Position numbers and translations under genes: made by a program. The notes beneath the pieces were generated by a model that made no database searches, was not told where the DNA came from, and was given only the letters and a program-made list of their open reading frames with translations. A DNA stretch of 15,872 bases, from the NCBI GenBank assembly GCA_019314085.1, contig JAFCZZ010000033.1, positions 1 to 15,872 on the forward strand, read 5' to 3'. How positions within the stretch are numbered: the first letter of the stretch is position 1; the number at the start of each line of letters is the position of its first letter. Source of the stretch: Deltaproteobacteria bacterium (GTDB lineage: Bacteria; Desulfobacterota; Syntrophia; Syntrophales; UBA2210). Shown in pieces: positions 1 to 5,902 of the stretch.

Positions 1-7
1 CGAAATC

Positions 8-493
8 TCAGAACTTCACACTCGCCCCATAACCACGCTGCTGCCGCCTCGGCAGCGTCCCCAAATACTCTTGAATCCACGGAGGGCGATAATAAATCAC
101 TTCTATGCCGTATCGCCGCAGAAACTCCTCAAAACCGCCCTGATCCTTGGGCGTAACAAGCAGTTTCCTTATCTTTTTCCCCCAATGCGGCTTATATTCC
201 GGCGTTCTGGGAAACAGATACTCATACATCAGCAACTGCTCTATTTTCCCCCTGTCCTCCCTGATTTTCGCCTCAACAAGGTGTACCTCGTCTTTCAGCA
301 CCACAACAGCATCAGCAAGCGGTCTCAGCGGCTTTTTGACGAATCTCGCCTCGCTCTCGGTCATCCTGACCGTTTCGGGGACTTCCACATCCCCCAATGC
401 CACATTTGTGCGCCACGTGCCCGGAGGATACGTTATCCCCAGCCATTCCGTGAGATAGCTCTCTCCGACAGGTCTATACAGCCTTTTTGCCAT
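8..493 (-). CDS. PD-(D/E)XK nuclease-like protein, RecB/Cas4-type core
   Basis: This 161-aa protein probably cuts DNA with metal ions. The visible core is D61, then E74-A-K76 on a predicted strand (HLVEAKI), followed by Q86-x3-Y90, the order expected of RecB/Cas4/lambda-exonuclease-type PD-(D/E)XK nucleases. It contains no cysteine, so it lacks the Fe-S cluster ligands of Cas4. The ATG at 493-491 has a GGAGGC ribosome site 6 nt upstream inside the preceding RHH gene, which it overlaps by 20 nt, so the two are likely cotranscribed and translationally coupled. The C-terminal half (residues 100-161) is basic and aromatic and could bind DNA. The specific role (recombination, host DNA degradation, toxin-like activity) cannot be read from sequence. 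The nuclease fold is an inference from motif spacing; I am fairly confident of it. Confidence 0.72.
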   Translation of the reverse strand: MAKRLYRPVGESYLTEWLGITYPPGTWRTNVALGDVEVPETVRMTESEARFVKKPLRPLADAVVVLKDEVHLVEAKIREDRGKIEQLLMYEYLFPRTPEYKPHWGKKIRKLLVTPKDQGGFEEFLRRYGIEVIYYRPPWIQEYLGTLPRRQQRGYGASVKF

Positions 494-638
494 TTTCTGC
501 CTCCTTTTTTTCCAAGAACGCTATATAGTTCTCCACGAGCATAGAAACGAACTTTCCAGCCCCCACTTGCAGTTTTTCGGCCTCTACACACACTTTCCAG
601 TACGTCCTATCCCTCAGATAGACGGGTATTGTCGGCAT
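474..638 (-). CDS. Small ribbon-helix-helix-like DNA-binding protein
   Basis: The protein is 54 aa. The N-terminal strand (TIPVYLRDRTYWKVCVEAE) followed by two helices (roughly residues 12-26 and 29-47) fits a CopG/Arc-like RHH fold, whose dimers bind operators through the N-terminal strand. The start is the ATG at 638-636, preceded by AGGGGAT. A longer in-frame extension exists upstream, but it runs through the promoter and has a Cys/hydrophobic composition unlike the rest, so I rejected it. It lies first in a two-gene minus-strand operon, overlapping the nuclease gene. A likely role is autorepression of the divergent promoter at 646-680. The fold assignment comes from predicted strand/helix pattern, not from a family I can name. 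Confidence 0.62.
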   Translation of the reverse strand: MPTIPVYLRDRTYWKVCVEAEKLQVGAGKFVSMLVENYIAFLEKKEAENGKKAV

Positions 639-645
639 ACATCCC

Positions 646-680
646 CTGTTATATAATAGTATCCTATAAATACTTTTCCC
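646..680. promoter_or_regulatory. Divergent archaeal promoter region
   Basis: CTATAAATAC at 664-673 is an archaeal TATA box. On the minus strand it reads GAAAAGTATTTATAG, with the same GAAAAGTA start as the promoters at 5854 and 6074. It lies 26-35 nt from the minus-strand ATG at 638, so that transcript would have almost no leader. For the plus strand, the same box is 39-48 nt before the ATG at 712, leaving room for a short leader with GAGGTGA at 698-704. One TATA element may therefore serve both directions. Confidence 0.6.
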
Positions 681-711
681 CGAATAATAACAAAACAGAG
701 GTGAAATAAAA

Positions 712-1155
712 ATGGTACAGGTAACGAGGATTCTCCCTCCGGATGAGTGGAGAAAGAGGCAGCTCTCCACGCTAAAGGCGATAGGAGAGGCTAACTACCG
801 ACAGGGAATCGCAAGACCGAAGAAGGACCCGATTGAAGCCGGAATCGCGGCTGAGGACAAGTGGGCAGCGAGGATCAGGGAAGCAATCGAGGAAAGAAGG
901 CGGGCCAAGGCTCTTTCTGCCACGAACATGGCAGAATGGGGCTCTTTTGCCGAGCAGATCGGTGCTGGCCGGCTCGTTGAGGGCGTGACGAAGAGAGAGG
1001 TCAAGGTCGATCGCTTCGTCAAGGGCTTCCAGCCGATGCTGCTCGATCACGTTTCGAAGATTGACGCGATGCCGGCGGTCACGGATGCCGACATGGAGCA
1101 GAGGATGCTTGAGAACCTCCGCGGCCTGAAGGCGCTTAAAGGCGCATGGAGATGA
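712..1155 (+). CDS. Predicted helical virion-associated protein (coat or scaffold candidate)
   Basis: This 147-aa protein has no family I recognise. It is strongly charged and predicted almost entirely helical. The N-terminus is basic (residues 13-40), a charged helix rich in E/R/A spans about 41-70, and a C-terminal segment (about 105-147) contains PMLLDHVSKIDAMP and ends in LRGLKALKGAWR. No cysteine and no membrane segment are visible. The start ATG has GAGGTGA 7 nt upstream. It is the first plus-strand gene after the divergent promoter and directly precedes a beta-rich virion-like protein, the usual place for an abundant structural protein. A coat, scaffold or DNA-organising role is inference from position and helicity only; a regulatory protein is possible. 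Confidence 0.55.
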   Translation: MVQVTRILPPDEWRKRQLSTLKAIGEANYRQGIARPKKDPIEAGIAAEDKWAARIREAIEERRRAKALSATNMAEWGSFAEQIGAGRLVEGVTKREVKVDRFVKGFQPMLLDHVSKIDAMPAVTDADMEQRMLENLRGLKALKGAWR

Positions 1156-1160
1156 ACTCC

Positions 1161-1190
1161 CACCTCCCCTCTAAGGTTTAAACGGAGGTG
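1161..1190 (+). promoter_or_regulatory. Possible SD-sequestering RNA hairpin
   Basis: CACCTCC at 1161-1167 is the exact reverse complement of GGAGGTG at 1184-1190, which is the ribosome site of the gene starting at 1197. The two arms are separated by 16 nt. If the stem forms in the mRNA, it hides the whole Shine-Dalgarno sequence. An opening factor or upstream ribosome movement could then control translation of the downstream protein. A 7-bp stem is short, and it could also simply be chance. Confidence 0.4.
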
Positions 1191-1196
1191 AGCGAG

Positions 1197-1994
1197 ATGG
1201 TTGATTATTTCAAGCTCGATAAGACGTTCGTGGAGGGCAGCGTTTACGAGACGCCGAGCGACCGCTTCTATGTAATTCGAAAGCTGGGCACGGATTCGGC
1301 ATCTGCGGCGAAGCTGGTCATAGACGGCGTGGAAACGGGCGAAATATTCACGACTATAGCCCCTCTGCACAAAACAAGCTCGAATCTGCTCGGCCCGCTC
1401 GATTTGGGCGACCTTTACTACGTGGTCCCGCCGAACAAGACCTTCTACGTTGACGGCCCAGGCGGCGCTAAAATGCGCGCTATCGGCCAGATAGGCGTCC
1501 TTGCGCCCGGAGAAGCCCTTCCGGCGCCGTATGCGGGCAGATTCGCCGAACAGGGCAAGCATTACAAGACATACCTCACAGACACCTATTCGATTTCGGG
1601 AGCTGGCACGTGGACCGCTGATGCTGCCTACGAAGTGATTTCTCTAACTCCGAACACCATCGAGGTTTACAAACTGAACTCGATGGTCGGAGCAACCGTT
1701 TCAGGCTTTTCAGCCGCCGAGGGCGATGTGGGGATAATCTTCAAACTGGACGGCAAGCCCTTGGACATTCTCACAACCGCACCGGGCAAGAAGGGCATCG
1801 ACGCTCTGAGCATGCCACTCCCGCCCGCCGACACGACCGAAGAGACCGCGTTCACGTTTGCCGATATGGCAATTGACGTGCTCGGCGATCATACGCTGAC
1901 TGTCGAAGCGATGAACGTAAAGGGTGCGGACATATCGTTTACTGACCTCAGCATCACAGTGACGGCGATAGTCGAATATCTGATGAAGCAGTGA
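1197..1994 (+). CDS. Beta-rich virion-like protein, 265 aa
   Basis: The product is unrecognised but looks structural. It is rich in beta-prone G/T/V/Y segments, has no transmembrane helix or cysteine, and appears to hold two parts. The N-terminal part (about 1-145) contains VVPPNKTFYVDGP and the GEALPAPYAGRFAEQG stretch. The C-terminal part (about 150-265) looks like an immunoglobulin- or jelly-roll-like sandwich ending in alternating hydrophobic strands. I chose the ATG at 1197 over the GTG at 1188 because the GTG lies inside the GGAGGTG ribosome site, which is spaced 6 nt from the ATG. It is followed by small beta-sandwich genes and a fibre, so a spike, fibre-base or capsid surface protein is the likely role. 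It is too unlike HK97 proteins for me to call it the major capsid protein. Confidence 0.6.
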   Translation: MVDYFKLDKTFVEGSVYETPSDRFYVIRKLGTDSASAAKLVIDGVETGEIFTTIAPLHKTSSNLLGPLDLGDLYYVVPPNKTFYVDGPGGAKMRAIGQIGVLAPGEALPAPYAGRFAEQGKHYKTYLTDTYSISGAGTWTADAAYEVISLTPNTIEVYKLNSMVGATVSGFSAAEGDVGIIFKLDGKPLDILTTAPGKKGIDALSMPLPPADTTEETAFTFADMAIDVLGDHTLTVEAMNVKGADISFTDLSITVTAIVEYLMKQ

Positions 1995-2011
1995 TGAGCG
2001 GAGGGTGAAAA

Positions 2012-2341
2012 ATGACAACGACGTTCAAAACGCTCGAATTCGGCACGATTGAGGCCGCGGCGACGGCAGAGGACGAGTGGACGCCCGACAAGGACATAAC
2101 GATTCGGAAAGTGCTTTTCAACGAGCGAACAGGGGCATCTCTCAACGCCGTCGAGGTCTATATCGAGATAGCGGGCGTTCCGTACACAAAGCCCCTCGTT
2201 CCTGCCTCCATCGTGGGAACAACGCTCGAGTACTGCTGGAAACCCGACCTCGTGGTCAGAAAAGGCGCTAAAATCTACACAAAGCTCGAAAACACCGGCG
2301 CATCGGCGGTGGAGGTGGATCTGGTCTTCGAATACGAGTGA
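2012..2341 (+). CDS. Small beta-sandwich virion-like protein (paralogue 1)
   Basis: The 109-aa protein is almost all predicted beta strand, with no membrane segment. It appears to share a fold with the proteins at 2394 and 4735. Shared features are a strand of type IRKVLF, a loop of type ERTGAS, a strand pair, and a final strand pair after GAKIY (TKLENTGASAVEVDLVFEYE). The common pattern is a hydrophobic K/R-V strand, a P/T-G turn, and N-D/T-x-A before the last strand. GGAGGGTGA at 2000-2008 sits 3 nt before the ATG. Multimeric decoration or tail-tip subunits often look like this, but the role is inference. The preceding gene ends 17 nt upstream, so it is probably in the same operon. Confidence 0.62.
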   Translation: MTTTFKTLEFGTIEAAATAEDEWTPDKDITIRKVLFNERTGASLNAVEVYIEIAGVPYTKPLVPASIVGTTLEYCWKPDLVVRKGAKIYTKLENTGASAVEVDLVFEYE

Positions 2342-2365
2342 TGGGGAGTCCCCCACCCCCTTTTT
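2342..2365 (+). terminator. Possible intrinsic terminator or attenuator
   Basis: TGGGG (2342-2346) pairs with CCCCA (2351-2355) across the loop AGTC. The stem is followed by a C-run and then TTTTT at 2361-2365, just after the stop of the preceding gene. This could stop or attenuate transcription between two virion-like genes. The next gene has its own good ribosome site but no clear TATA box, so partial read-through is more likely than full termination. Confidence 0.35.
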
Positions 2366-2393
2366 GCATGAGCGGGCAGGAGGTCGCATCAAA

Positions 2394-2741
2394 ATGAGCG
2401 TAATCACGATAGCTAAGAAAATAGACATAGCGGCGGGAGCAGAGGCCACGACAACGCTTTACGGCGTGAAATCTGCTCAGACTCTCACACTGAAGCGTGT
2501 TATCTTCCATTTCCCCGCCGGCTCTGCCTTCCTCGTTGGTCTTTCGGTCAGACGGGGCATTTATGACGTTTGCCCCGAGCACGGGCTCGTGTACGGTGAT
2601 GATGCGGTGATAGAGCTCACAGATGACAGTGTTTTTAGCAGCGGGGAGACGATAGAGCTCTACTGCAAGAATGAAGACGCAACGAACGCTCATCAGGTCG
2701 TTGTCGTCGTGGAGGGGGAGGTGAATGACAATGCGCAGTGA
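2394..2741 (+). CDS. Small beta-sandwich virion-like protein (paralogue 2)
   Basis: The protein is 115 aa. The key stretch is YGDDAVIEL (67-75), followed by GETIELYCKNEDATNAHQ and a strongly hydrophobic strand QVVVVVEGEV. The protein at 4735 carries YGDDEIIEF in the equivalent place and a similar N-D/E-D-x-x-x-H turn before its last strand, which supports common ancestry. The ATG at 2394 was chosen over an upstream TTG because AGGAGGT at 2379-2385 is correctly spaced for it. The gene overlaps the next by 11 nt. A repeated surface or fibre-associated subunit fits the context; no enzymatic motif is visible. Confidence 0.62.
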   Translation: MSVITIAKKIDIAAGAEATTTLYGVKSAQTLTLKRVIFHFPAGSAFLVGLSVRRGIYDVCPEHGLVYGDDAVIELTDDSVFSSGETIELYCKNEDATNAHQVVVVVEGEVNDNAQ

Positions 2742-3087
2742 TGACTTCGTCAGAGAGGTAGATACGCTCGCAAGCGAGAGCTCTAAGACTGTCGAGCTCG
2801 ATACATCGACAGTGAGCAGCCCGTACACGTTGCTTACCCCCGCGTCAGGAAAGCGCATCAGTACCCGCTCAGCAGTTATACAAACTGATAGCTCTGCGGG
2901 CGAAATTGCAATAAAGTTCCAGACGAGCGAGGAGCTGGTTTATAAAGTGTACTGCTCAAAGTTTTACGGCAACCCTGCCCCGCGTCTGAACGTGCTCGGG
3001 GCAGTTGATGAGCCCGTCATCGTTGAGTGGTCAGGAACAGATACGGGAGCTAAGATATTCGTGTCGATAACGTACAAAGAGGTGTGA
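2731..3087 (+). CDS. Small beta-rich virion-like protein
   Basis: This 118-aa protein is predicted mostly beta strand (for example EIAIKFQ, ELVYKVY, EPVIVEWSG and KIFVSITYKEV) with a short charged N-terminus. Its last two strands separated by a D/T-G turn resemble the small beta-sandwich proteins nearby, but no stretch is close enough to call it a paralogue with confidence. I prefer the ATG at 2731 to that at 2725, because GGAGGTGA ends at 2724 and only the second ATG leaves a normal spacer. The 11-nt overlap with the upstream gene suggests translational coupling. It sits directly before the beta-helix fibre gene, so an adaptor or fibre-base role is possible. Confidence 0.58.
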   Translation: MRSDDFVREVDTLASESSKTVELDTSTVSSPYTLLTPASGKRISTRSAVIQTDSSAGEIAIKFQTSEELVYKVYCSKFYGNPAPRLNVLGAVDEPVIVEWSGTDTGAKIFVSITYKEV

Positions 3088-3098
3088 GGTGGTGATAA

Positions 3099-4273
3099 AT
3101 GTCAAGTGAGGAGTACGTTCGTCTGTACGATAAGTACGGAAGAAGCTTGATGAGCGAGGTCGCTCGAGACCTGGGGCATCCTCCGGTTGCAAGCGCGGTT
3201 GTGTATCAGACTGATAGGTATACGATAGCAAAGAGATATGATGAAAGTAAGGACAAGTGGGTCAGGATAGTAAAGGAAAAGAAGGGAGTGGACGATGCGA
3301 GCGTGATACAGAGTGCATTTGATTACATTAACAGTAGCAATGGCGGTCATCTTTACATAAGTCGTGGCACATATACAATTGATAGTACTCTAACTTATGA
3401 CACTGCTGGGACCGCTGGGCTTCACCTCAGTGGTGCTGGAGCACGCAACACAATACTGAGCAAGAGCTTCGATGGGACGTGCCTCGAAATAACCGAGCAC
3501 GCACATCAGGACTTTGCTGGTGTCGTTATTGAGGGGATATTTGTCCACGGAAACGATAATGACGGGGATGCGATATACATAAAGGCCAGCGGGGATTTCG
3601 CATACAACCTCACCATGTAACCATGGTGTTGGCATCCATACCAGAGACGTGGGAAAGACTGCGTTCTACTCGTGTCAAGCTACACACTGCTATGCGGCAG
3701 GGTTTAAGATTGAGGGGGAAGCTATCCATAATTTCTATGGATGCAGAGTTCTCGCTGGCACGTATGGTGTGTTGGCTGGCGGTGGCACAGTAAATAGCAT
3801 AGGACAATTTAACTGGTATGGAGGAGAGGTAGGAGACACCACAGACTATGGTTTCTTCCTTCACAACATGTATACTGGCACTATAGAGGGAGTGTGGATG
3901 GAAAATCTATCTGGTACGGCATACATCAGTGTGGTCGGACAGCAGGTGACATTTAGGAACATCAGGCTTGAGGGCTCGCAATCAATCACGTACGGGATAT
4001 GGCAGACAAATAGATGTTGCTGATGTCAGCGTTGTTAGAGGATTGGGGATTGACCACAACTACGGGACCGCTACCATCAATGCAGACGGTACCTCAACCT
4101 CATACACAATTGCTCATGGTCTTGTATTTGCACCGAGCTACGTGGATGTCAACCCAAAGGCAGGTGCACCCGCACCAGACAGCATAGACGTGGACGGTAC
4201 AAACATAACCCTAACCTTCAGTACTGCTCCAGCCTCGGGCACATACTACTACTGGTGGAAAGTAGCGGTCTAA
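3099..4273 (+). pseudogene. Right-handed beta-helix fibre (pectate-lyase-like), split by two frameshifts
   Basis: Three open segments in three frames read as one protein: 3099-3620, about 3619-4023, and about 4010-4273. Each break needs one base skipped, and removing two bases leaves exactly 391 codons (390 aa). The first segment has the hallmark of pectate-lyase-3/beta-helix fibres: GVDDASVIQSAFDYI, then GGHLYISRGTYTI and LHLSGAGARNTIL. The middle segment carries repeated G/N/hydrophobic rungs. The last segment has the fibre tip pattern TSYTIAHGLVFAPSYVDV and a final YYYWWKVAV, seen at the C-termini of many viral beta-helix proteins. Such proteins bind or cleave host surface glycans. GAGGTGGTGA precedes the first ATG. 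The gene may be decayed, a sequencing/assembly artefact, or translated by recoding; I cannot tell which from the sequence. Confidence 0.75.
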
Positions 4274-4288
4274 GTGAGGGCACAGACG

Positions 4289-4495
4289 ATGAGGAGGGAA
4301 AACAGAAAGCTATGGAGAAAGCTCTTTGAAACGGCTATGTTCATCATAGCAGCATCGTATTTCATACATCTTTTCAGCGTTGCAGCCGCCGAGGGGCTTC
4401 CAGCAGACGTAGAATATCGCTTTGACTGCTTGTGCTGGCAGATAATCAGCTTTTCGGCTCTGATTATGCTGTATCTGTTGAGGGGGGGGCGATAA
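4289..4495 (+). CDS. Small protein with two predicted membrane helices
   Basis: The 68-aa protein has a basic N-terminus (MRRENRKLWRK), a hydrophobic segment at about 13-34, a short charged loop containing two acidic residues and a Cys pair (C47, C49), a second hydrophobic segment at about 49-65, and a short basic tail. This hairpin topology fits a holin-like or membrane-remodelling protein, or a small hydrophobic virion protein. Spindle-shaped archaeal viruses have small two-helix coat proteins, but the resemblance here is only general. The ATG at 4289 follows GAGG (4276-4279). An in-frame GTG at 4274, directly after the fibre stop codon, would add five residues. Confidence 0.5.
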   Translation: MRRENRKLWRKLFETAMFIIAASYFIHLFSVAAAEGLPADVEYRFDCLCWQIISFSALIMLYLLRGGR

Positions 4496-4499
4496 AAAA

Positions 4500-4724
4500 A
4501 TGGATGCTATAACAGCGATTGCGTTTGTGTACGCCGCGGTTGCGACCGCGGCGGCATGGCTCATACGGCGTGTGTCGATGAGCGAGCTTCAGACTATCAT
4601 CGAAGAGCTCGAAAGAGTGCGCTCAGAGACGAGCGAGCGCGGCAGTGACATCAGAATAGATGAAGCGCTCGAGCTGCTCGATGCTATCATCGATGCGCTG
4701 AAGACGAAAGAAAAGAGAGCGTGA
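4500..4724 (+). CDS. Single-pass membrane protein with coiled-coil tail
   Basis: The 74-aa protein has an N-terminal hydrophobic helix (about 3-22, Ala-rich), then a basic RR and an amphipathic, probably coiled-coil region (about 28-70; ELQTIIEELERV, IDEALELLDAIIDAL). The ATG follows a run of eight G at 4482-4489 that supplies the ribosome site, then seven A residues. It starts 4 nt after the stop of the preceding two-helix membrane protein, so the two are likely coexpressed and may interact. A lysis-cassette or virion-membrane role is conceivable, but nothing in the sequence decides it. Confidence 0.55.
   Translation: MDAITAIAFVYAAVATAAAWLIRRVSMSELQTIIEELERVRSETSERGSDIRIDEALELLDAIIDALKTKEKRA
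4532..4553. repeat. Perfect inverted repeat, 9-bp arms
   Basis: CGCCGCGGT (4532-4540) and ACCGCGGCG (4545-4553) are exact reverse complements around the loop TGCG. It lies inside the coding sequence for the Ala-rich membrane helix of the 74-aa protein. In RNA this would be a very stable GC hairpin. Confidence 0.7.
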
Positions 4725-4734
4725 TGAGGGCAGT

Positions 4735-5130
4735 ATGAAGGTCTATAGTAGAAAACTGACGTGCTCAGCGAGCAGTGAGGCAGAATTCGAAATAGCGCTC
4801 GAAGGGGACGTCTTAGAGCGGGTTAGGCTGCGCTATCCGCCCGGTCCAAACGGCTTGCTCAGGATTGCGCTGTTTTACGGCATAAAAGAGCTGTTTCCGC
4901 ACGAGGAAGGCACGTATTTCTACGGAGATGACGAAATAATCGAGTTCTCGCCGAGCTGGCAGCTCCCCGAACGGGAAACAACGGTTCGGGTCAAGCTCGT
5001 GAACGATGACGAGAAATACGAGCATTCTGTTTATCTCGTGCTGATTACGCTCGAAAGCAGCGAGATGCTCGCAAACCGCATCGCTGCTGCGGTGCGCTCG
5101 GCGATAAGGCGCATATTCAGCATGATTTGA
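4735..5130 (+). CDS. Beta-sandwich virion-like protein with C-terminal amphipathic helix (paralogue 3)
   Basis: The protein is 131 aa. Residues 1-107 are beta-rich and match the small proteins at 2012 and 2394: LERVRLRYPPGPNG aligns with LKRVIFHFPAGSAF, and YGDDEIIEF (63-71) aligns with YGDDAVIEL. Unlike them it has an extra C-terminal helix (about 109-131; LANRIAAAVRSAIRRIF) that is basic and amphipathic and could bind membrane, DNA or a partner protein. It lies 10 nt after the membrane/coiled-coil gene. The shared core plus a different tail suggests gene duplication followed by specialisation within the virion module. Confidence 0.62.
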   Translation: MKVYSRKLTCSASSEAEFEIALEGDVLERVRLRYPPGPNGLLRIALFYGIKELFPHEEGTYFYGDDEIIEFSPSWQLPERETTVRVKLVNDDEKYEHSVYLVLITLESSEMLANRIAAAVRSAIRRIFSMI

Positions 5131-5155
5131 GCTCGAAAAGGAGGGAAACGAAGGA

Positions 5156-5548
5156 ATGGCAACAGGATTTACGGATTGGCAGGGGAATAAGGCAGGCGTG
5201 ATAGATTTTGCCACGTGGGCGGTCTTTCGAGGCAAAACACGCCATTACGGCGTGAGCGGAACGGCAGCAAACGGGGGTTATGTGCAATCGAGCACGTATG
5301 ACATAGATGAGGGTGAAATAGTCTTTATCACGCACACTTCTGGGGCAGTAGAGGTGGACGGGGCTGGTATGGCTGTAGCTCTCGGTATTCTGCCCGCTTT
5401 TGCCTCGGTCTTCATGGTAGGAGGGCAGCAAGGCGTATCTGCTTCGTTTTCCCCTCCTCTCACCGTTGCGGGGCCCGCAACGGTGGCCGTCCGCGCGTTC
5501 AACTACTCCTCGACGGCGGGGAGGGTTACGGCGCTCGTGAACGTGTAA
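5156..5548 (+). CDS. Beta-rich virion-like protein, 130 aa
   Basis: The protein is unrecognised: Gly/Ala/Thr/Ser-rich, with many predicted beta strands, one cluster of small hydrophobic residues (MAVALGILPAFASVFMVGG, about 63-81), and no cysteine. The C-terminal half reads as a sandwich (TVAGPATVAVRAFNYSSTAGRVTALVNV-like strands). The ATG follows GGAGG at 5140-5144 with an 11-nt spacer, plus AAGGA immediately upstream. It follows the other small beta proteins and is the last intact gene of the structural-looking block, just before a 14-nt A-run. A fibre or surface protein is the likeliest role by context. The hydrophobic patch could be a buried strand or a membrane segment. Confidence 0.55.
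   Translation: MATGFTDWQGNKAGVIDFATWAVFRGKTRHYGVSGTAANGGYVQSSTYDIDEGEIVFITHTSGAVEVDGAGMAVALGILPAFASVFMVGGQQGVSASFSPPLTVAGPATVAVRAFNYSSTAGRVTALVNV
5461..5485. repeat. Near-perfect palindrome, 12-bp arms
   Basis: CACCGTTGCGGG (5461-5472) and CCCGCAACGGTG (5474-5485) are exact reverse complements around one central G. It lies inside the coding sequence of the 130-aa beta-rich protein and encodes a mirror-like TVAGPATV. In RNA it would fold into an 11-bp GC-rich hairpin. Confidence 0.8.
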
Positions 5549-5585
5549 AAAAAAAAAAAAGAGCTTGTGCAGGTGTGATGAAGCG

Positions 5586-5718
5586 ATGAATTCTGACGAG
5601 TTTCAGCGATACGTGGAGCTTGAAAAACGTATATACAGCGCTGAAGCTGCTCGTTGTCCCCGTGCTGCTCTATCTCGCTTACATTCTTGTAGAGAATGCC
5701 GTTTCTGCTCTTTCCTGA
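5586..5718 (+). pseudogene. Probable frameshifted small membrane protein
   Basis: The ATG at 5586 opens MNSDEFQRYVELEK, a charged helical start, but its own frame continues into Cys/Arg-rich sequence and stops at 5729. The +1 frame, entered at the five-A run near 5623-5627, reads NVYTALKLLVVPVLLYLAYILVENAVSALS and stops at 5718: a clean single membrane helix. Removing one A gives a sensible protein of about 43 aa. AGGTG at 5571-5575 is a possible ribosome site. This is the third apparent one-base insertion in the structural block. Whether it is decay, a homopolymer sequencing error or recoding is undecided. Confidence 0.4.
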
Positions 5719-5729
5719 TGCCGCACTGA

Positions 5730-5761
5730 TTTTTATTCACGATTTTTATACTCCGTTTTTT
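5730..5761 (+). terminator. T-run terminator closing the structural block
   Basis: Three T-runs, TTTTT at 5730-5734, TTTTT at 5743-5747 and TTTTTT at 5756-5761, follow the last structural-block open frame. Archaeal RNA polymerase terminates at such runs without needing a hairpin. The remaining sequence to 5846 holds no gene I can support. Confidence 0.6.
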
Positions 5762-5846
5762 GCGCACAACCCTACCAGAAAAAGCGCTGTTTTCACAATT
5801 ATATTTTTAGTGCGATAAAAGTGTCTCTGCTGTCTGGGTTATGTAG

Positions 5847-5902
5847 CTCATAGAAAAGTATAAATACTATGAGTTGCATAGGATAGCATAGAGGTGAGGC
5901 AG
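5847..5902 (+). promoter_or_regulatory. Promoter and leader, copy A, with TATA-flanking dyad
   Basis: AAAAGTATAAATA (5854-5866) is a BRE/TATA element. It is flanked by CTCATAG (5847-5853) and CTATGAG (5867-5873), exact reverse complements, so a dimeric regulator bound there would cover the TATA box. GAGGTGAGGCAG forms the ribosome-site leader directly before the ATG at 5903. The region is duplicated 220 bp downstream. CATAG also recurs at 5877-5881 and 5887-5891. Confidence 0.75.

Noticed and set aside
8..493. Calling the nuclease Cas4
   Set aside because: It has the RecB-type core and QxxxY-like motif but no cysteine at all, so the Cas4 Fe-S ligands are missing, and no other cas gene or CRISPR array is present.
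2268..2858. Minus-strand open frame of 196 aa
   Set aside because: It spans the ends and gap of three plus-strand virion-like genes and has a low-complexity Pro/Arg tail and no ribosome site.
4289..4495. Major coat protein of a spindle-shaped virus
   Set aside because: It has two hydrophobic segments, but they are interrupted by a charged, Cys-containing loop and lack the smooth Gly/Ala-rich pattern of those coat proteins. Kept as a general membrane protein.
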